NCBI GenBank assembly: GCA_001466705.2
Contig: LATX02000179.1
Span: 248,001 to 312,000 of the forward strand
DNA: 64,000 nt
Source of the DNA: Moniliophthora roreri
Lineage: Eukaryota > Basidiomycota > Agaricomycetes > Agaricales > Marasmiaceae
Direction: 5' to 3'
The position numbers and the translations under genes were made by a program. Shown here piece after piece: positions 1 through 11,672 of the stretch; the first letter of the stretch is position 1, and the number at the start of each line of letters is the position of its first letter. The notes under the pieces are model-generated. The model saw nothing but the letters and a program-made list of their open reading frames with translations. It searched no databases and had not been told where the DNA came from.

Positions 1-3000
1 CCAAAGACAAGTTCTTTCCTTCCAGCCAGACCTTCTGACCTTTTTCGAACTTGTCTAGATTTCCTCCACTTCTCTCTTTCACCCTTCTTGCCGCAATGTC
101 CAATAGGGCAGACATCTCTTCTCTTAACTTCTTTAATTCAGCCACTCTTTTCTCCACAGAAGGAATTGTTGTCTTTTCGAAAACAGTGGGAAGAGGTCAG
201 GGATGGTATCCCATTGTGAGATAGAAAGGGGAGTTCTTTGTGACCGAATGTGTTCGGGTGTTGTGTGCGAATTCGGCAAAGTGAAGGAGGTCTTTCCATT
301 TCATCTGCTCCTTGGCACAGAAGAATTGAAGAAAGATTTCTACCTCTTGGTTAACTCTTTCAGTCTCTCCGTCCGTCTGAGAATGATAAGCAGTACTTAG
401 CATTTGCTTTATCCCCAATAATTTCCCCATTTCTCTAAAGACTTCAGCCGCAAATCGTGGATCTCTATCTGAGATGATCTTGTCAGGTAGTCCGAAGCGC
501 TTGTAGACATGTTGAAAAAGTAGCTCTGCCGTGTCTGTGGCATCGATCTTCTTGTGACATGGGATGAAAATCACCCCCTTTGTAGCCGCATGGTCGACCA
601 CGACCAATATTGAATCGCAATCTGCAACTTTGGGTAGATCTGTGATTAAATCCATCAATATGATCTGGAATGGTAACACATCTTTGTGACCCCCAATGGG
701 TTGTATGGGCGTTCGCATGGGATGAGTGTTCACTTTCATTTGTTGGCATGCAGCGCACCCATCAACAAATGACTTGATGAACTTTGTCATTCCTGGCCAC
801 TAATAATCTCGTTGCACCTGATCAACCGTGTTCCATTGTCCGGAGTGTCCATGTGGTAATGCTTCATGAATGGTCTTGACAATGAGTTTCCGAAGTGTCG
901 GGTCATTTGGGACATAGATTCTATCCTTGTAAAATAATAAATTGCCTTCTGTTTGCCATTCTTGTAGGGAAGATTTGATCGGGGGTGTTCCTTTCTCGAT
1001 CAAACTTTCTATTGTCATTTGAAGGAATTCATTGCTTGGTAGAGCTTCCTCCAACATCATTTTCAGCTCCGTATCGATCACGTTAACAAATAACTTATCT
1101 GGTAACATGACAACATCTTCGTTATCGTTTTCCTCTTCATCTACTAGGTCGGTTTGTCGTGAGAGAGCATCCGATTGAACCATTTTTGTTCCTGGAACAT
1201 GCACCAGCCGAAGGTTGAATTGGGTCAAGTATAGACTCAATCTAGCTTGTCGTCTGTTCAGCTTCTGTGCAGTTCAGAAGTAAGTAAGGTTCTTGTGATC
1301 TGATAGAACTGTCACCAGGTGTGCTCCTCCAAGGAGATAATGTTCCCAAGCTTTCAGGGCATTAGTAATTGCTAAAAGCTCTTGGTCGTAGATCTTGTAG
1401 TTCCATTTGGTTGACGTGAATGCATGTGAAATGTATCCACATGGGTGAAGGTCTCCATCGGGTCCTTGTTGTTTTAGTACTGCTCCTGTGGCCCATTTTG
1501 ATGCATCGGCTTCAATGATAAATGGTTTCTCATCATCTGGCATTTGCAAAATTGGTTGTTGTAGGAATTTCACTTTCAAAACGTTGAACGCGATGTCTTG
1601 TGTTTTCGTCCATTCAAATTTTGTATTCTTCTTCGTCAGCTCATGTAAAGGTTGCGCCAGTTCCACATATTTCCCTATGAATTTTTGGTAGAAATTTGTG
1701 AATCCAAGGAACAGTCGCACACCTTTGACTGTTTTGGGTGCTTCCCAGTCTTTGATCCCGGCCAGTTTCGTTTCGTCCATCGATATATGTCCCGGTGTGA
1801 TGACCATCCCTAAAAACAGTGTCTTTGTGACTTCAAATTCACACTTTTCTGGTTTAAGGTAAAGGTTGTTTTCTCGTAATCGTTCGAGGACGTGTCTCGT
1901 GCGCAATCGATGGAGATTGATCTCATCAGAGAAAATCAAGATATTATCCATGTAGACCATGCACCAACCCTCATCAATGAAATCTTTGAGGATATCGTTC
2001 ATGAACGCTTGAAAGGTTGCCAGGGAATTTGTGAGACCAAAGAACATAACCATGGGTTCGAAAAGGCCTTGAGGTGTCTTGAACGCAGCTTTCCATTGAT
2101 CGCCATCTTTGATCTGTATATTGTTGTATCCGTTACGTAGGTCTAATTTCGTAAAGACTCTGGCCGTCTTTAGTTTGTCCACCAGATCTGTGACCAACGG
2201 GAGGGGGTAGCGGTTTTTGATAGTTCCATTGTTCAAGTCTCTGTAATCTTGGCAAGGTCGTAGAGCTCCGGCTTCTTTCTTGGCTACAAAGAAAAAGGGA
2301 GATGCCATCAGGGATTTCGAGGGTCGGATGTATCCTTTCTGTAAGTTTTCGTCCAGAAACTTGTCTTGTTCGATCCGCTCTTTTAGTGATAGAGAGTAGA
2401 TCTTACAGTCTCGTGGTTTGAAATCTGGTTTGAAGTCAATTGCATGGTCGTATGGTCGGGAAGGTGGGAATCATTCGGCTTTCTTCTTTTCAAATCGATC
2501 TGAATAATCAGAAAGATAAGAAGGAAGAAGTTCTTCCAATGGTTTCGCCTTAACCTCGTGAGCCTGTGCCAGTACCTGAGAAGCAGATAACTTAGTGTTG
2601 ATTCAGATTTCATCACTGTCTTTCTCTCCTCGAATGAAAGATCGAATCAAGATTTCATCATCTTCAACTTTGTCCAATATTCCGGTGTCGAGTTCTTTAG
2701 TTTCATTAAAAATCCCAATAAATGGTTTCATTGGCTGTTTAACCATGATCTTTTGTCTGGGTCTGAAATGGACTACTACGGTGACCCAATCAATATCCGG
2801 GTTGTGGTCTTGGAGCCAGGGTAGTCCCAAAATAATCCGCTCGGGTCTAAGTCCCGAGATCAATAGAGTTTCCTTCATTGATCTATCTCCGATTGTGATA
2901 TCGACCGTAACGGAATGAGTGATCCATCCGATTTTGTTCCGGGTTCCATCAACATTGAAAACTTTGATGGGTTTTTCTAGTTTTGTCCAGGGTTTCTTTA

Positions 3001-3189
3001 GTTTTCGTGCTTCTTCTTCACAGATGAAGCGACCTCCTGCGCCTGAATCAATCAGGGCTTTTGTTTTGACGATTTCTGTCCTGACGTTGTATTGAATAGG
3101 GATTCACATAGAGTTTCGATTTAACTTAGCTAATACAACGTTCGAGATCATGATCGCAGGTGGAAAGAGCGTCGGCCTCTTCTACCTTT
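1..3189 (-). pseudogene. El1 pol: protease, RT, RNase H, integrase
   Basis: Pol would reverse-transcribe and integrate the element. On the minus strand the protease motif DSGAGGRF is near 3030-3060, RT spans about 2470-1650 and RNase H about 1640-1250. The integrase zinc domain and core run from about 850 to 197, with CAACQ, a catalytic Asp (MDLITDL) and SDRDPRF visible. Stops interrupt the frame near 2476 (AE-stop-F; El4 has Arg), 1265 (YF-stop-T; El4 has Arg), 793 (Trp position) and 194 (HP-stop-P; El3 has Arg). The RT active site reads YMDN (about 1930-1950) in place of YMDD, which should abolish polymerase activity. The frame is cut at the window edge. Confidence 0.9.
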
Positions 3190-4185
3190 TTAAAAACCCT
3201 CTTTTCCCATGAGATCAAAGATCTCCTCTTGTTCTCCTTCTCCTTGTTCGGCAATCAGCACTCGGATTTTGGTGAAAGCTTCTTGTGGTGAGAGCTTCTT
3301 GGGTTCGTATTTTGGTGGCGGGATTTGTTGTGCTTGTCCTTTGGTGGGACAATCTTGTGAGACGTGACCGGTCTTTGCACAATGGAAACACTTCCCTGCA
3401 ACCATATAGTCTTTCCTATCTGACTCGGACAACATTTGTCCGACTGTCACTTCTTTCTCTTTCCGAGCAATCTTTGGCTTGATCGGCTCTCTCTTCTTTC
3501 TATTGGCCATGACCAATTTGTACTGGTTGTCGTATTTGATCGCCAGTTTGTACCATTCGTCCAGACTCTCGGGTTCTCCGTCCATTCAGAGCATGATCTT
3601 GTTCTGGAGAGATTCTGGGAGTCCTTCCCTAAAGAACCTCATAAGTGCTTCATCGTCATACTTGGTGTCCATCACAATGAGGCGGAATCGGTTAACGTAT
3701 TCATCAGCTCGATCCGTCATTTTGATCTGTTCAATCTTCACCTGCGCTTCTCTGACAACGTTGACAGGTTGCCACTCATTTCGGAATCTCTGTTTGAAAC
3801 TACTCCAAGTTTCTTCGGCAGCTTTCTTCTTCTCCTCAGGATCATCGTCTTTGGGGAATAACTTCATCGTCTCTCGCTGTTTCCATTCACTGGTGTTCCC
3901 TTTGACCAGCGATAAAAGAAGCATCTTCTTCTTTTCGTCGGTATTCGCTTTGACTGGATTCATTGTGAAATAGAGTTCGAGGTCGAGGAGGAAGCAGCGG
4001 GTGTCCGATTGTTTACCCATGAAAGGGTCCGGCGTCGGCCCTTTACTGGCTTTGTCCTTTTTGTCATCAATCGTCTGGAGCACGGCCGTGGAAATAGTTC
4101 GGGCCCATTGTTCATCGGTGTCATTGTGTTCTACTTTCAGTTTGACGTCTGAAGCAGCAGCAGCGCTTCCACTGGGAGTCGTCAT
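3190..4185 (-). pseudogene. El1 gag with CCHC zinc knuckle
   Basis: Gag forms the particle around the element RNA. The frame opens at ATG 4185, the point that aligns with the first Met (MAEDKK / MAKDKK) of El4 and El3 gag. It runs through a capsid-like region to a TGA at 3586-3588, then continues in the same frame to TAA at 3190-3192. The TGA falls where El4 has an arginine. The zinc knuckle CFHCAKTGHVSQDC is near 3365-3410. The frame upstream of 4185 is also open in part and resembles the leader region of El3 and El4. The C-terminus ends in Glu-Gly-Phe on the slippery site shared with the other copies. Confidence 0.85.
3193..3199 (-). promoter_or_regulatory. El1 gag-pol slippery heptamer
   Basis: The minus strand reads G GGT TTT followed directly by the gag stop TAA (3190-3192). 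The same GAG GGT TTT stop context is present in El2, El3 and El4. In El1 the -1 frame beyond it is interrupted after three codons by TAG, consistent with decay. Confidence 0.55.
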
Positions 4186-4471
4186 TTCTGGTGTCAGGGT
4201 ATGGAAAATATTTCGGTATTCGTCAAAGGGATCGGTTTCGGAAGACTTAGCTTCAGGTTCTGTTCTTTCTTGTTGAAGACTTTCTATTGCTTCTCTCCAC
4301 TGGCTACGCGTAATTCAGTGCGGGGTTCGTTCGTGGTCAGGGTTCAACAGCTGTTCGGCTACTTTGAGTTGATCGTCGAGATCGGATTCTTCGGCTGCCG
4401 TAAAGGGAGCCCTCGGAGGAGTCGTGTTTCGATAAGCGGTGGTGCCTAAACCTGGATAGGTCAGCAACAAT

Positions 4472-4482
4472 CAGCTTGACCT
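4472..4482 (-). promoter_or_regulatory. El1 self-priming primer-binding site
   Basis: The minus strand reads AGGTCAAGCTG, two bases after the LTR end. It is the exact reverse complement of CAGCTTGACCT at 4653-4643 inside the LTR, which lies 33 nt downstream of the TATA-like box. This is the arrangement known from Tf1, where the first 11 nt of the transcript prime its own reverse transcription. Confidence 0.75.
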
Positions 4483-4484
4483 TT

Positions 4485-5108
4485 TGTTATGTTACTTGCG
4501 CAGCAACGACAACAACTCAACAACCACTATGACATAGCGGCGCTAAGTTGACAAAAGGAACAAGTTTGAGTTTGAGTTCTCTAGCTTTCACTAAAGTTCT
4601 GAGAGATCGGTCATTATGAGCAAGAGTTCCAAAGGGTTAACCAGGTCAAGCTGAGGTAGCTTAGACCTGCAAACTATCTACTTATACAACAATTGTAGTC
4701 TACTAGTTGCATACAAACTGCTAGTGCGACATCGTTTGTTTAGTAAACAGAGTGTACCTTTGACAAAATGATAAATAGGAACATGATATCAGAAGTGATG
4801 TCGAGGAAGTAAAAATAAATATAATGATACAATAGCTGATGTCAGAGGTGACATCAGATCATAAATAGAAAGAGAAAGAAACGAATAGAATAATGATATC
4901 ATACTGATGTCGTGAATGACATAGTGATGACATCTTAAATAGAGAGGAAGGCATGAAATTGGAAAAGGGAACTGGGAAGGTGGATATGTCCAGATGTCAA
5001 TGAGAAGCATAGGTAGAAAAGAGAAAACTAGCGCTTGAAAGCGCTAAAGTGTCAAAGCAAGAGATAACGAAAAGAAAAAAGATAGTCTGTCCATGTCCAA
5101 CTGTAACA
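4485..5108 (-). repeat. El1 5' LTR
   Basis: The LTR starts at 5108 (minus strand TGTTAC) and ends at 4485 (CATAACA), which gives inverted termini like those of El4. At about 624 bp it is longer than the 465 bp LTR of El4. The extra length is explained at least partly by imperfect repeats in the U3 part (about 4783-4938). It holds a TATA-like CTTATA (minus TATAAG) at 4681-4686 and the predicted RNA start at 4653. The partner 3' LTR is outside the window. Confidence 0.8.
4643..4686 (-). promoter_or_regulatory. El1 LTR core promoter and predicted RNA start
   Basis: A minus-strand TATAAG box (4686-4681) lies 33 nt before CAGCTTGACCT (4653-4643), the segment complementary to the primer-binding site. 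The same 33-nt spacing is seen in El3 and El4. The start is inferred from this spacing and not from transcript data. Confidence 0.6.
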
Positions 5109-5880
5109 GAAACATGTATATGAGAGCTCTCCATATTGTATTCTCCTACTTCAATTGAAGTATCCATATAGGCTCAGGTACTTTGGTGTTAAGTAGTGAG
5201 GTGTCCACATGTCTTGGATCCAAGCCAGGGTTTATGGACTAGCCTGGCAAGCTGTCTTTACTCACACAGAAGATAAGTTGTTCTGTGTATAGTAAAGCCT
5301 GGTACCTGGGACCAGGGAACTGTCATGCTCAGCTAATTTCAAACTCTGCCCAGAGAGCCTCTTTTCTTATTGATTATGGTAATGGTAATTGATCTTATCA
5401 GCATGCTTTCCTCTGTACTTCAATACAAATTGCATTTTTGTATTCTTTTTCCATGCATCCCAAACTTGTATACCAACAAAATGTTCAACAATCACTCAGA
5501 CAAGGACACAAGCCTAACCTCCAACCAATTGGGCTGTAACATCTCTGTTGCTTTATCTTATCCATATGGGCCTATTTTCATTTCTTGATGCCATACCCAG
5601 AGTACAGCCACACCTATCATACCATGTTGCTGTAAATTTATACTACATCTTGCTATCAAACCAACACCTACTCACACTCTATTGCCTAAACAGGCTCTAA
5701 GTAACTTGTGCTATACTTGGTAGTACCCTAATAGGACCACCTTCATGATAACATGCTATTCTTTTTTGAGTGTTCAGGTAGTTTAATAGGCAACATGACT
5801 ATAAAAAACCTTACCCTGAGTTCAAATGTCATCAGGCTTATCATAGACTAAGCTGGTCAAGACCACCACAATAGAAGATA
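5109..5880. other. No gene seen; short hairpin at 5256-5297
   Basis: I see no coding support here. An imperfect hairpin has arms at 5256-5271 and 5281-5297 with a 9-nt loop, roughly 16 bp of pairing with one or two irregularities. Its role is unknown. Confidence 0.5.
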
Positions 5881-7790
5881 CTCAAGATGACAGGCAGCAA
5901 GAACAGCCTGTCGATGCCACCCTCCATTACTGATCACCCTTGCTGAACCTGTCTGAGAGCATATGGTCATCACTTATGTCTGACACTCACCACAAGCTGG
6001 AGTGGGAATTTTTCAAGGCAGTAAAGGAGGCAAAGGATTCAGTCTGGTGATGTGAGTCCAAATTAATCAAGGCCAAGCTGAAGGCTGCTAGCTGGGATGT
6101 GATAGCTATATGTGAGCTAGACTTAGTAAATGTGAAGAAAGAGTTGTCAGATGCAAGGTTTAATAGGAACCAACAGGTACATAAGATTTGAGTGGAAGAG
6201 TTTGACAAACATAATAAACTACTGGAGCAGTGGAAGCATGAAGAAAATCCACTACTGGTCCCAATTCCAAACTGGTCAAGATCCAGTGTTACATACCACA
6301 ACATTGATGGAGATCACCCCTCATGGCCTGGGACTTTGCTGATGAGAGAAGAGAATCATTCTGAACCTTTGAGAGAAGGCTTACTACTGAATAAGAAGCT
6401 CTACAAGACAACTGGACAACACTTTATTCCTAGCTCAACAAATACCTCCACTAACTCAAGACTAAAGGAATTGGAGGACACTCTGCCTGAATCAACTGAA
6501 TTCATATTGCTGTCCCAGAGCAGGCCCTTCTCCACTTGCACATGTTTTGTGGCATCAGATGCTAAAGACCTTGACCTGACTAAGGAACTTGTCCATAAGG
6601 CAGCTCTAAATAATCTCTTAAAACCCCAGATTGAAGGAGAATCAGATGAGCAGTACACTTGTCACACTAACATGCTCAAACAACTTCAGAGAGAATTACC
6701 CTCTTCTGCTTACCAATACTAATGCTACCCTAATATGCCTAAGTTACCTAACAATAATTTCTCTAGATACTGGTGCTGGGTCATCCAAACCACAGCCCTT
6801 ATTTGCTGGTGGAGGTAGTAAAACCTCCAATTGTAGTGCCAACTATAAGAAAGAACCAACTGAACCACTGGACAATTGCTAACCACTGAGTACACCCAGT
6901 GGTAATAGTGGTGGAGATGGAGAAGGTGGCAGTGGGAGTGGTGGCAGTGGTAATGACCTACCACCCAGAGGAGGAGGAGGTAATGGTGGCCCTAACAGCC
7001 CCAGAGATTTGAGTAATGATGGGGGACCCAATGCTCCCAGATACTCAAGGGGATATGCCCCAGGATATGGTGCAGGAGGTGGTGGTGGTGGAGATAATCC
7101 ACTCCCAGGAGGTGGTAGCAGTCATTATCAGGCTGAAGATGATAACCTGTGGAACTGAAAACTGAAGACCAAATGAGAGTCAACACCATTTGGAGAGATC
7201 CCACCTGAGCATGTACCATTAGACATGCTGAGCTACTTCAAATATAACCTGCCTACAGATCTGATGGGTAACCAGTGTGAATGAGCCTATGAGAAGATGG
7301 CTAGGTATTTGGAGTGGAGCCTCCACCCACTGAAACTTTGAGCTAGTGATACAAAGCTGCAAAAGAATGCCACAGCATTGCTTGGCAAGATGCCTACTAC
7401 TGTGGTGATTCCAGCATTACCATGCTCAACAAGTTTATTTGAACTTTTGTAGCACAATAACTTGGGGGACTAATAGGCCTGCCTAAGGTATACAACAGTG
7501 AGGGCACTCTAGTAATGTCTCTTGAAGTTTCAAGTCATACAGCACTGTTGGGAGCATGCCTTGAAGGTGACACTGCTCATTGGTTCAATGCCACTGTTAA
7601 TAGGGTCCCTACCTGCTTCAAACAGGGAATGGATCCCAATGAACATTGCATGGCATTCATGGAGGTGTTCTGAGGCTTGTTCAACTGGTTCATTGACACA
7701 TCCACAAAGTCACCCTGAAGCATCTTCTGAAGCAAGTGAATGAAGTTGTGTCTCTGGTACCTCTTGCAATACCAAATTGGTCAATCATAG
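5880..7790 (+). pseudogene. Decayed gag-like gene of another retroelement
   Basis: A long but broken plus-strand frame is best preserved at 6192-6722. It is followed by a glycine-, serine- and proline-rich stretch (about 6900-7110) and then a segment resembling the capsid region of Agaricomycete gypsy Gag proteins (about 7150-7740). That segment contains a shared-looking pattern of LEGDTAHWF, a feature of Gag proteins where an oligomer domain precedes a Trp-rich turn. Many stops, mostly TGA and TAG, break it. I did not find a linked pol. The family call rests on layout and composition, so the lineage is uncertain. Confidence 0.45.
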
Positions 7791-7799
7791 TACCTGATT

Positions 7800-9480
7800 G
7801 ATGCCTGTCTCTGATCCTGATCTGGAGATGATGTGTAATTGCCCCCAATCCTTGCAAGCTGCATCTAGCAAGAGTGTTGTTGGTATCAATACCTCCACTG
7901 TGCCCAAAACTGGAGCTACACCCTCTTTATATGGATCACAGAGCTACCACTTATATTCCATCTACTGGGGGGGTACCAACTTTGCTAAGCTTCACTCCCA
8001 TTCATCACTGTGATACTATGGCTTGTTGAAAACTGCTTAACATTAGTTTTGCCAGGGAGAGTGTAACATCTGAGCAGTCCATGTAGAAATAATGTAATTC
8101 TCCCCAGCAATGCAACTCTGACATGTTATAAAGTGCACTCTACCAACTGCATGTCATGACTGCATTTGGTATTCAGTACCTTTATTATTCCTACCAGTAT
8201 CCTTTATCATTCCCCTCTGTTCTCCTTCATAGCATTATTATTCTGCTCCCATTTCTTGACCATATTTATTAATCTACAACATACTGCTGAATTGTTATTC
8301 TGCCTCTAGTCCCACTGCTCTTTGCTCATAGGTACATATGTTTTATCATTTGGCTGGGCTCGACCTAATAATAATTGTCCCTCAGCTACTTCCTGGATAC
8401 CTGCCTCTCGCATCGAATTATAATTCCCCCCACTTTCTGTCAATCTGGTCCATTAGGTGCATACATTTATCATTTGGCTGGGCTCGATCTCTGGATACCT
8501 GCCTCTCATATTAAATTATCATTCTCCAGTGCCTTACTAGTCGACTCTCTAGTTTCTTGGTGGGTACACATTGTATTTGGTTAAATTTGGATTAATTATT
8601 GTTCGCTCCTTCTGTAGTCCCAGCTTCTGGGTACCTTCATAGTTGAATTATCATTCTCCCCAAATGTTACTATTCCAACCACTTTGGCAAATTATAATTC
8701 AACCACATGCTCAGGTATGTTGTGTACAGTTTATTATTTGAATGACACAGACTTATTATCATTCACACACAGCACTCCTGCCCTGGATATTGGGCAAATA
8801 ATCATTTGGTTGCTACGGTCCCGAAACTCTTTGCACACACTCTTGTGAATTCTTTCCCTGGCATCTCTCAAAAACTGCATGATCACAAGCAAAACTTCCT
8901 TATTTCATTGAACTCCACTTGGTGTATTAGGTGTGTATCATTGCCTGCTTTTGTGAACTTGGTCTCATTATTGTTCTCCTCTGCCATTTCTACTTCAGTC
9001 ACCTTGGCAGATTGTAATTCAACCTTCCATGCTTCTTCTCAGGTGCATATGAATTATCATTTGAGTGATATGGGCTCATTATTATTTGTACTTGGCTTTT
9101 CTGCCCTGGAAACCAGGTGAGCTATATCATTTGACCTTGGTTGCTATGTTCCTGAAACCTTCCACCTTTGTGCATGCTCTTGCACAGATTATTCCTTAAA
9201 TCACATGTGAAACTTCCTTATTTCATTACATACATTCTACATCACACTAAGCCTTACTTCTTATTTGGTCCCATTATCATTTCCTCTCGGCTTGCCAAAT
9301 TACCATTTGACCTCTGACATTTCAGGCATGTACAGTTTATAACTATTCCCACTGTGTTTGAGCTTTGATGTACTTCAGAGCAAGTTATAATGATTGCTTT
9401 GACTCATGTGATATTCATCCAGTCTGAGTGTAAAAGTGAAAGCACTCAGTGATAATTATCATTCACTACTCAAGTGCCCA
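7800..9480. other. Non-coding, with diverged tandem repeats
   Basis: I see no protein frame I can support. A short block is duplicated at about 8346-8430 and 8468-8545 (shared CTGGATACCTGCCTCTC). A longer unit of about 290-316 bp recurs at about 8684-8999 and 9000-9290, with the start of a third copy near 9290. The units share GGCAAATTATAATTCAACC-like openings and a TTCCTTATTTCATT block. Confidence 0.5.
8684..9340. repeat. Diverged tandem repeat, about 300-bp unit
   Basis: Two full units and the beginning of a third can be aligned by eye through several shared blocks in the same order. These include ACTTTGGCAAATTATAATTC vs CCTTGGCAGATTGTAATTC, CTGCCCTGG, GGTTGCTA and AAACTTCCTTATTTCATT. Divergence is high, so this is old. 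It may be the remains of tandem LTR U3 repeats. Confidence 0.5.
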
Positions 9481-9539
9481 AAAAATGAATTAACTGTGCT
9501 TCATTGAAGTACCAGTACACGAATAAATTACTAATCATT

Positions 9540-11640
9540 GTCCATGTCTGGATTGGTGTTGTTTTCTTCGCCATCTACCTCAACCTCTACCTCCAATCTT
9601 GCCAAATTTCCCAACTCAGTATCCCTTGATACCTTGGGGTCATTGATCCACTGTACAATAGCAGCTGCTCTATCACATATAGCTCTCCACCATTCTTCCC
9701 ACTGCCTGGCTCATTGCAGCTCATGTTCTGACTGCTCCTTCATGTATGCTCAGAGGCTCTCAGATAATGGAGAAGAGAGGTTTGGTTGGCATCTGAGTTG
9801 CTCGGTCCACCACTTGGCCCTCTAGTAACAGAAAGCCAATGCCCTGCGCATCTCCTCCTCAACCAAAAGTAACTCTTTCCGTGCTTGTTGAGCCCGAGCC
9901 CAAGCCTTACACCACTCAACCCAGAGACCTTGAAAAAGTCATTAGTCTCAGTATGTCCTAGATTAATAATGGAACTTACTTGCTTCAATCTCCTTTGTTG
10001 CAGAGCCATTAGAATCAGTAGGATCTTCAAGCATATACCATATCCAGCTGGGAGCGGCTCGACTATCGCCATGGCTAAGGCCCTGATTGATCATGACAGT
10101 GGGAATATTATCAACACTGGAGAGCATCTTCTCAATATCCTCCTTGCTGATGCCTGCCCACTCTTGAGCTCACCTAAACTCTGCCTTCTCCTCTTCTTTT
10201 AACAGTCACTCTCTGATTCCACGAATATCTTTGCCCTGAAGAACCTTCAAAACATTCTCCCAATTGCCATGCCCATATAGACTTAAGAGTGCTGCTTATG
10301 ATTTATCATAGCATAACTGAATGCTCTTGACCTTTGCCTCCACCTGATCTTTCCATGCATTGAGTCGCCAATATAGTCCCTGAGATGGAGCTGCTCGATT
10401 TGAGTGTTGGTAGAGGATTCCGTGTGCCTGTAGTTGGCTTTGAAGGCTTGCCAAGCAGTTGTACAGCTGAGCATTGCGTACACAGTCTTTGATTTCAGAG
10501 ATTTTCTTTGAGCATATCTTGGGTCGTGTAGCATCATCAAAACTGCTTGAGAGATACAGATCTATCAGTTTGGGCCATTCTTCGTCAGGTGGTTCTAGGG
10601 ATGAGAGATGACGAGCAAGCCTAGGCATGTGAATGGCTTGCATTTCTTGAAACTTTCAGATACAGTGAAGCAGGGCAGTTCGGGTCTTCTGAATGGTGGT
10701 TTGCTGGAATTTGCTAAGGTTCTTCTTCTCGAGTGTTGTGATCAATGAGCATCTGATTTGATGTCAGATAAGGTTGCTACAGAAAAACGTGTTTTGACGT
10801 ACTGGACTTCCTCGATCTCAATAGCTTCAATCACCATACCACTGATAGTGTGATCTGAGGTACCTTTCTCCTCAACCTCCTTCTGATGTTCTTCAGCTGC
10901 AAGTTCTAGCTTGAGCTTTGAAAGGGTAATTGCTGCAAAGAAAATTAAGATGTCATTAGAGAAGAAGTAACCAAATAATGTACTGTTCACCAGCAGATCA
11001 TAAGGACAGAAGCTATTCCTGCCCTCCTCCCACACAACTACTTGGGACTCCCAGAGAGCAAGCTCAGCAGAGTGGTGGATCTTGAGCCCATCTATGAATG
11101 CCTCAAATGCTAGTCTGTGAACAATGGCTTCTGATATTGCTCTGAGGAGCTTCTTGAGCAAGCTTTCTGCTGTGTGTTGCCATTAGCAAACATAAGGTCA
11201 CTTATTAATAATGAAAACTTACAGAAGTGTACTGTTTTTTGCTAGTTCCAGTGATTACAATGGTCATTCATGATATCCCATCAGCCACCAGAAGTCATCA
11301 TCAATGACAATGATGCAATCTCGTTTAACATTGACCAAACTTGCTCTATACCTTCCCCATCAGTCAATCCAACACTTTCAGTGAAGTTAAAGGCATAAGG
11401 TGCAAAACATTTCTTGACATAAGTGGGTAAATGGAACTTGGGGACCTTAAACTTGATCTTGAGAGCCTTGGGCAGACGTAGATGCTCAGGCATCTTCTCC
11501 ATACATGTGCAGAAGCCCTTCTCCTACTGACATGCAATATCATAGGAGACAATAATAAGCACCAAGATGCAACTAAGAATGGAAGATAGAAGGATGTAGT
11601 CCATATTGCCATATCTGTATATGATCAGCAGGTGTTGGAA
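9540..11640 (-). pseudogene. KDZ-type transposase, C-terminal part, decayed
   Basis: KDZ (Kyakuja-Dileera-Zisupton) DNA transposons are common in Agaricomycetes. Reading the minus strand from 11640: YGNMDYILLSS, then VSYDIACQ, then IKFKVPKFHLPTYV, then VGLTDGEGIEQVW (about 11300-11480). These match the order of conserved KDZ blocks, including the acidic DGE. After an intron-like gap come AIVHRLAFEAFIDGLK and a linker (10742-11161), then the C-terminal region with MQAIHMPRLARHL (10296-10643) and VEWCKAWARAQQ plus EEMRRALAFCY (about 9740-9920). Stops and frame changes break it. The N-terminal half, with its Cys clusters, is missing: the LTR-like repeat at 11673 starts just upstream. Confidence 0.75.
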
Positions 11641-11672
11641 ATATTAATATTGACACATGAACCATTCACCGA

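Larger units (their letters stand above)
1..5108 (-). mobile_element. El1: Ty3/gypsy chromovirus, 3' end cut by window
   Basis: Reading leftwards on the minus strand the order is LTR, primer-binding site, gag with a zinc knuckle, then protease, reverse transcriptase, RNase H and integrase. The element runs out of the window at position 1 within the region after the integrase core. It belongs to the same family as El2-El4 in this window, judged by collinear protein similarity, but is the most diverged copy. It carries in-frame stops (near 3586, 2476, 1265 and 194) that mostly align to arginine codons of sister copies, and an altered RT active site. It is inferred to be dead. Confidence 0.9.

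Noticed and set aside
6725..7219. His-rich minus-strand proteins
   Set aside because: They are the complement of the glycine-rich linker of the gag relic.
8684..9340. CRISPR-like array
   Set aside because: Units are about 300 bp, diverged and without short identical repeats; the genome is eukaryotic.
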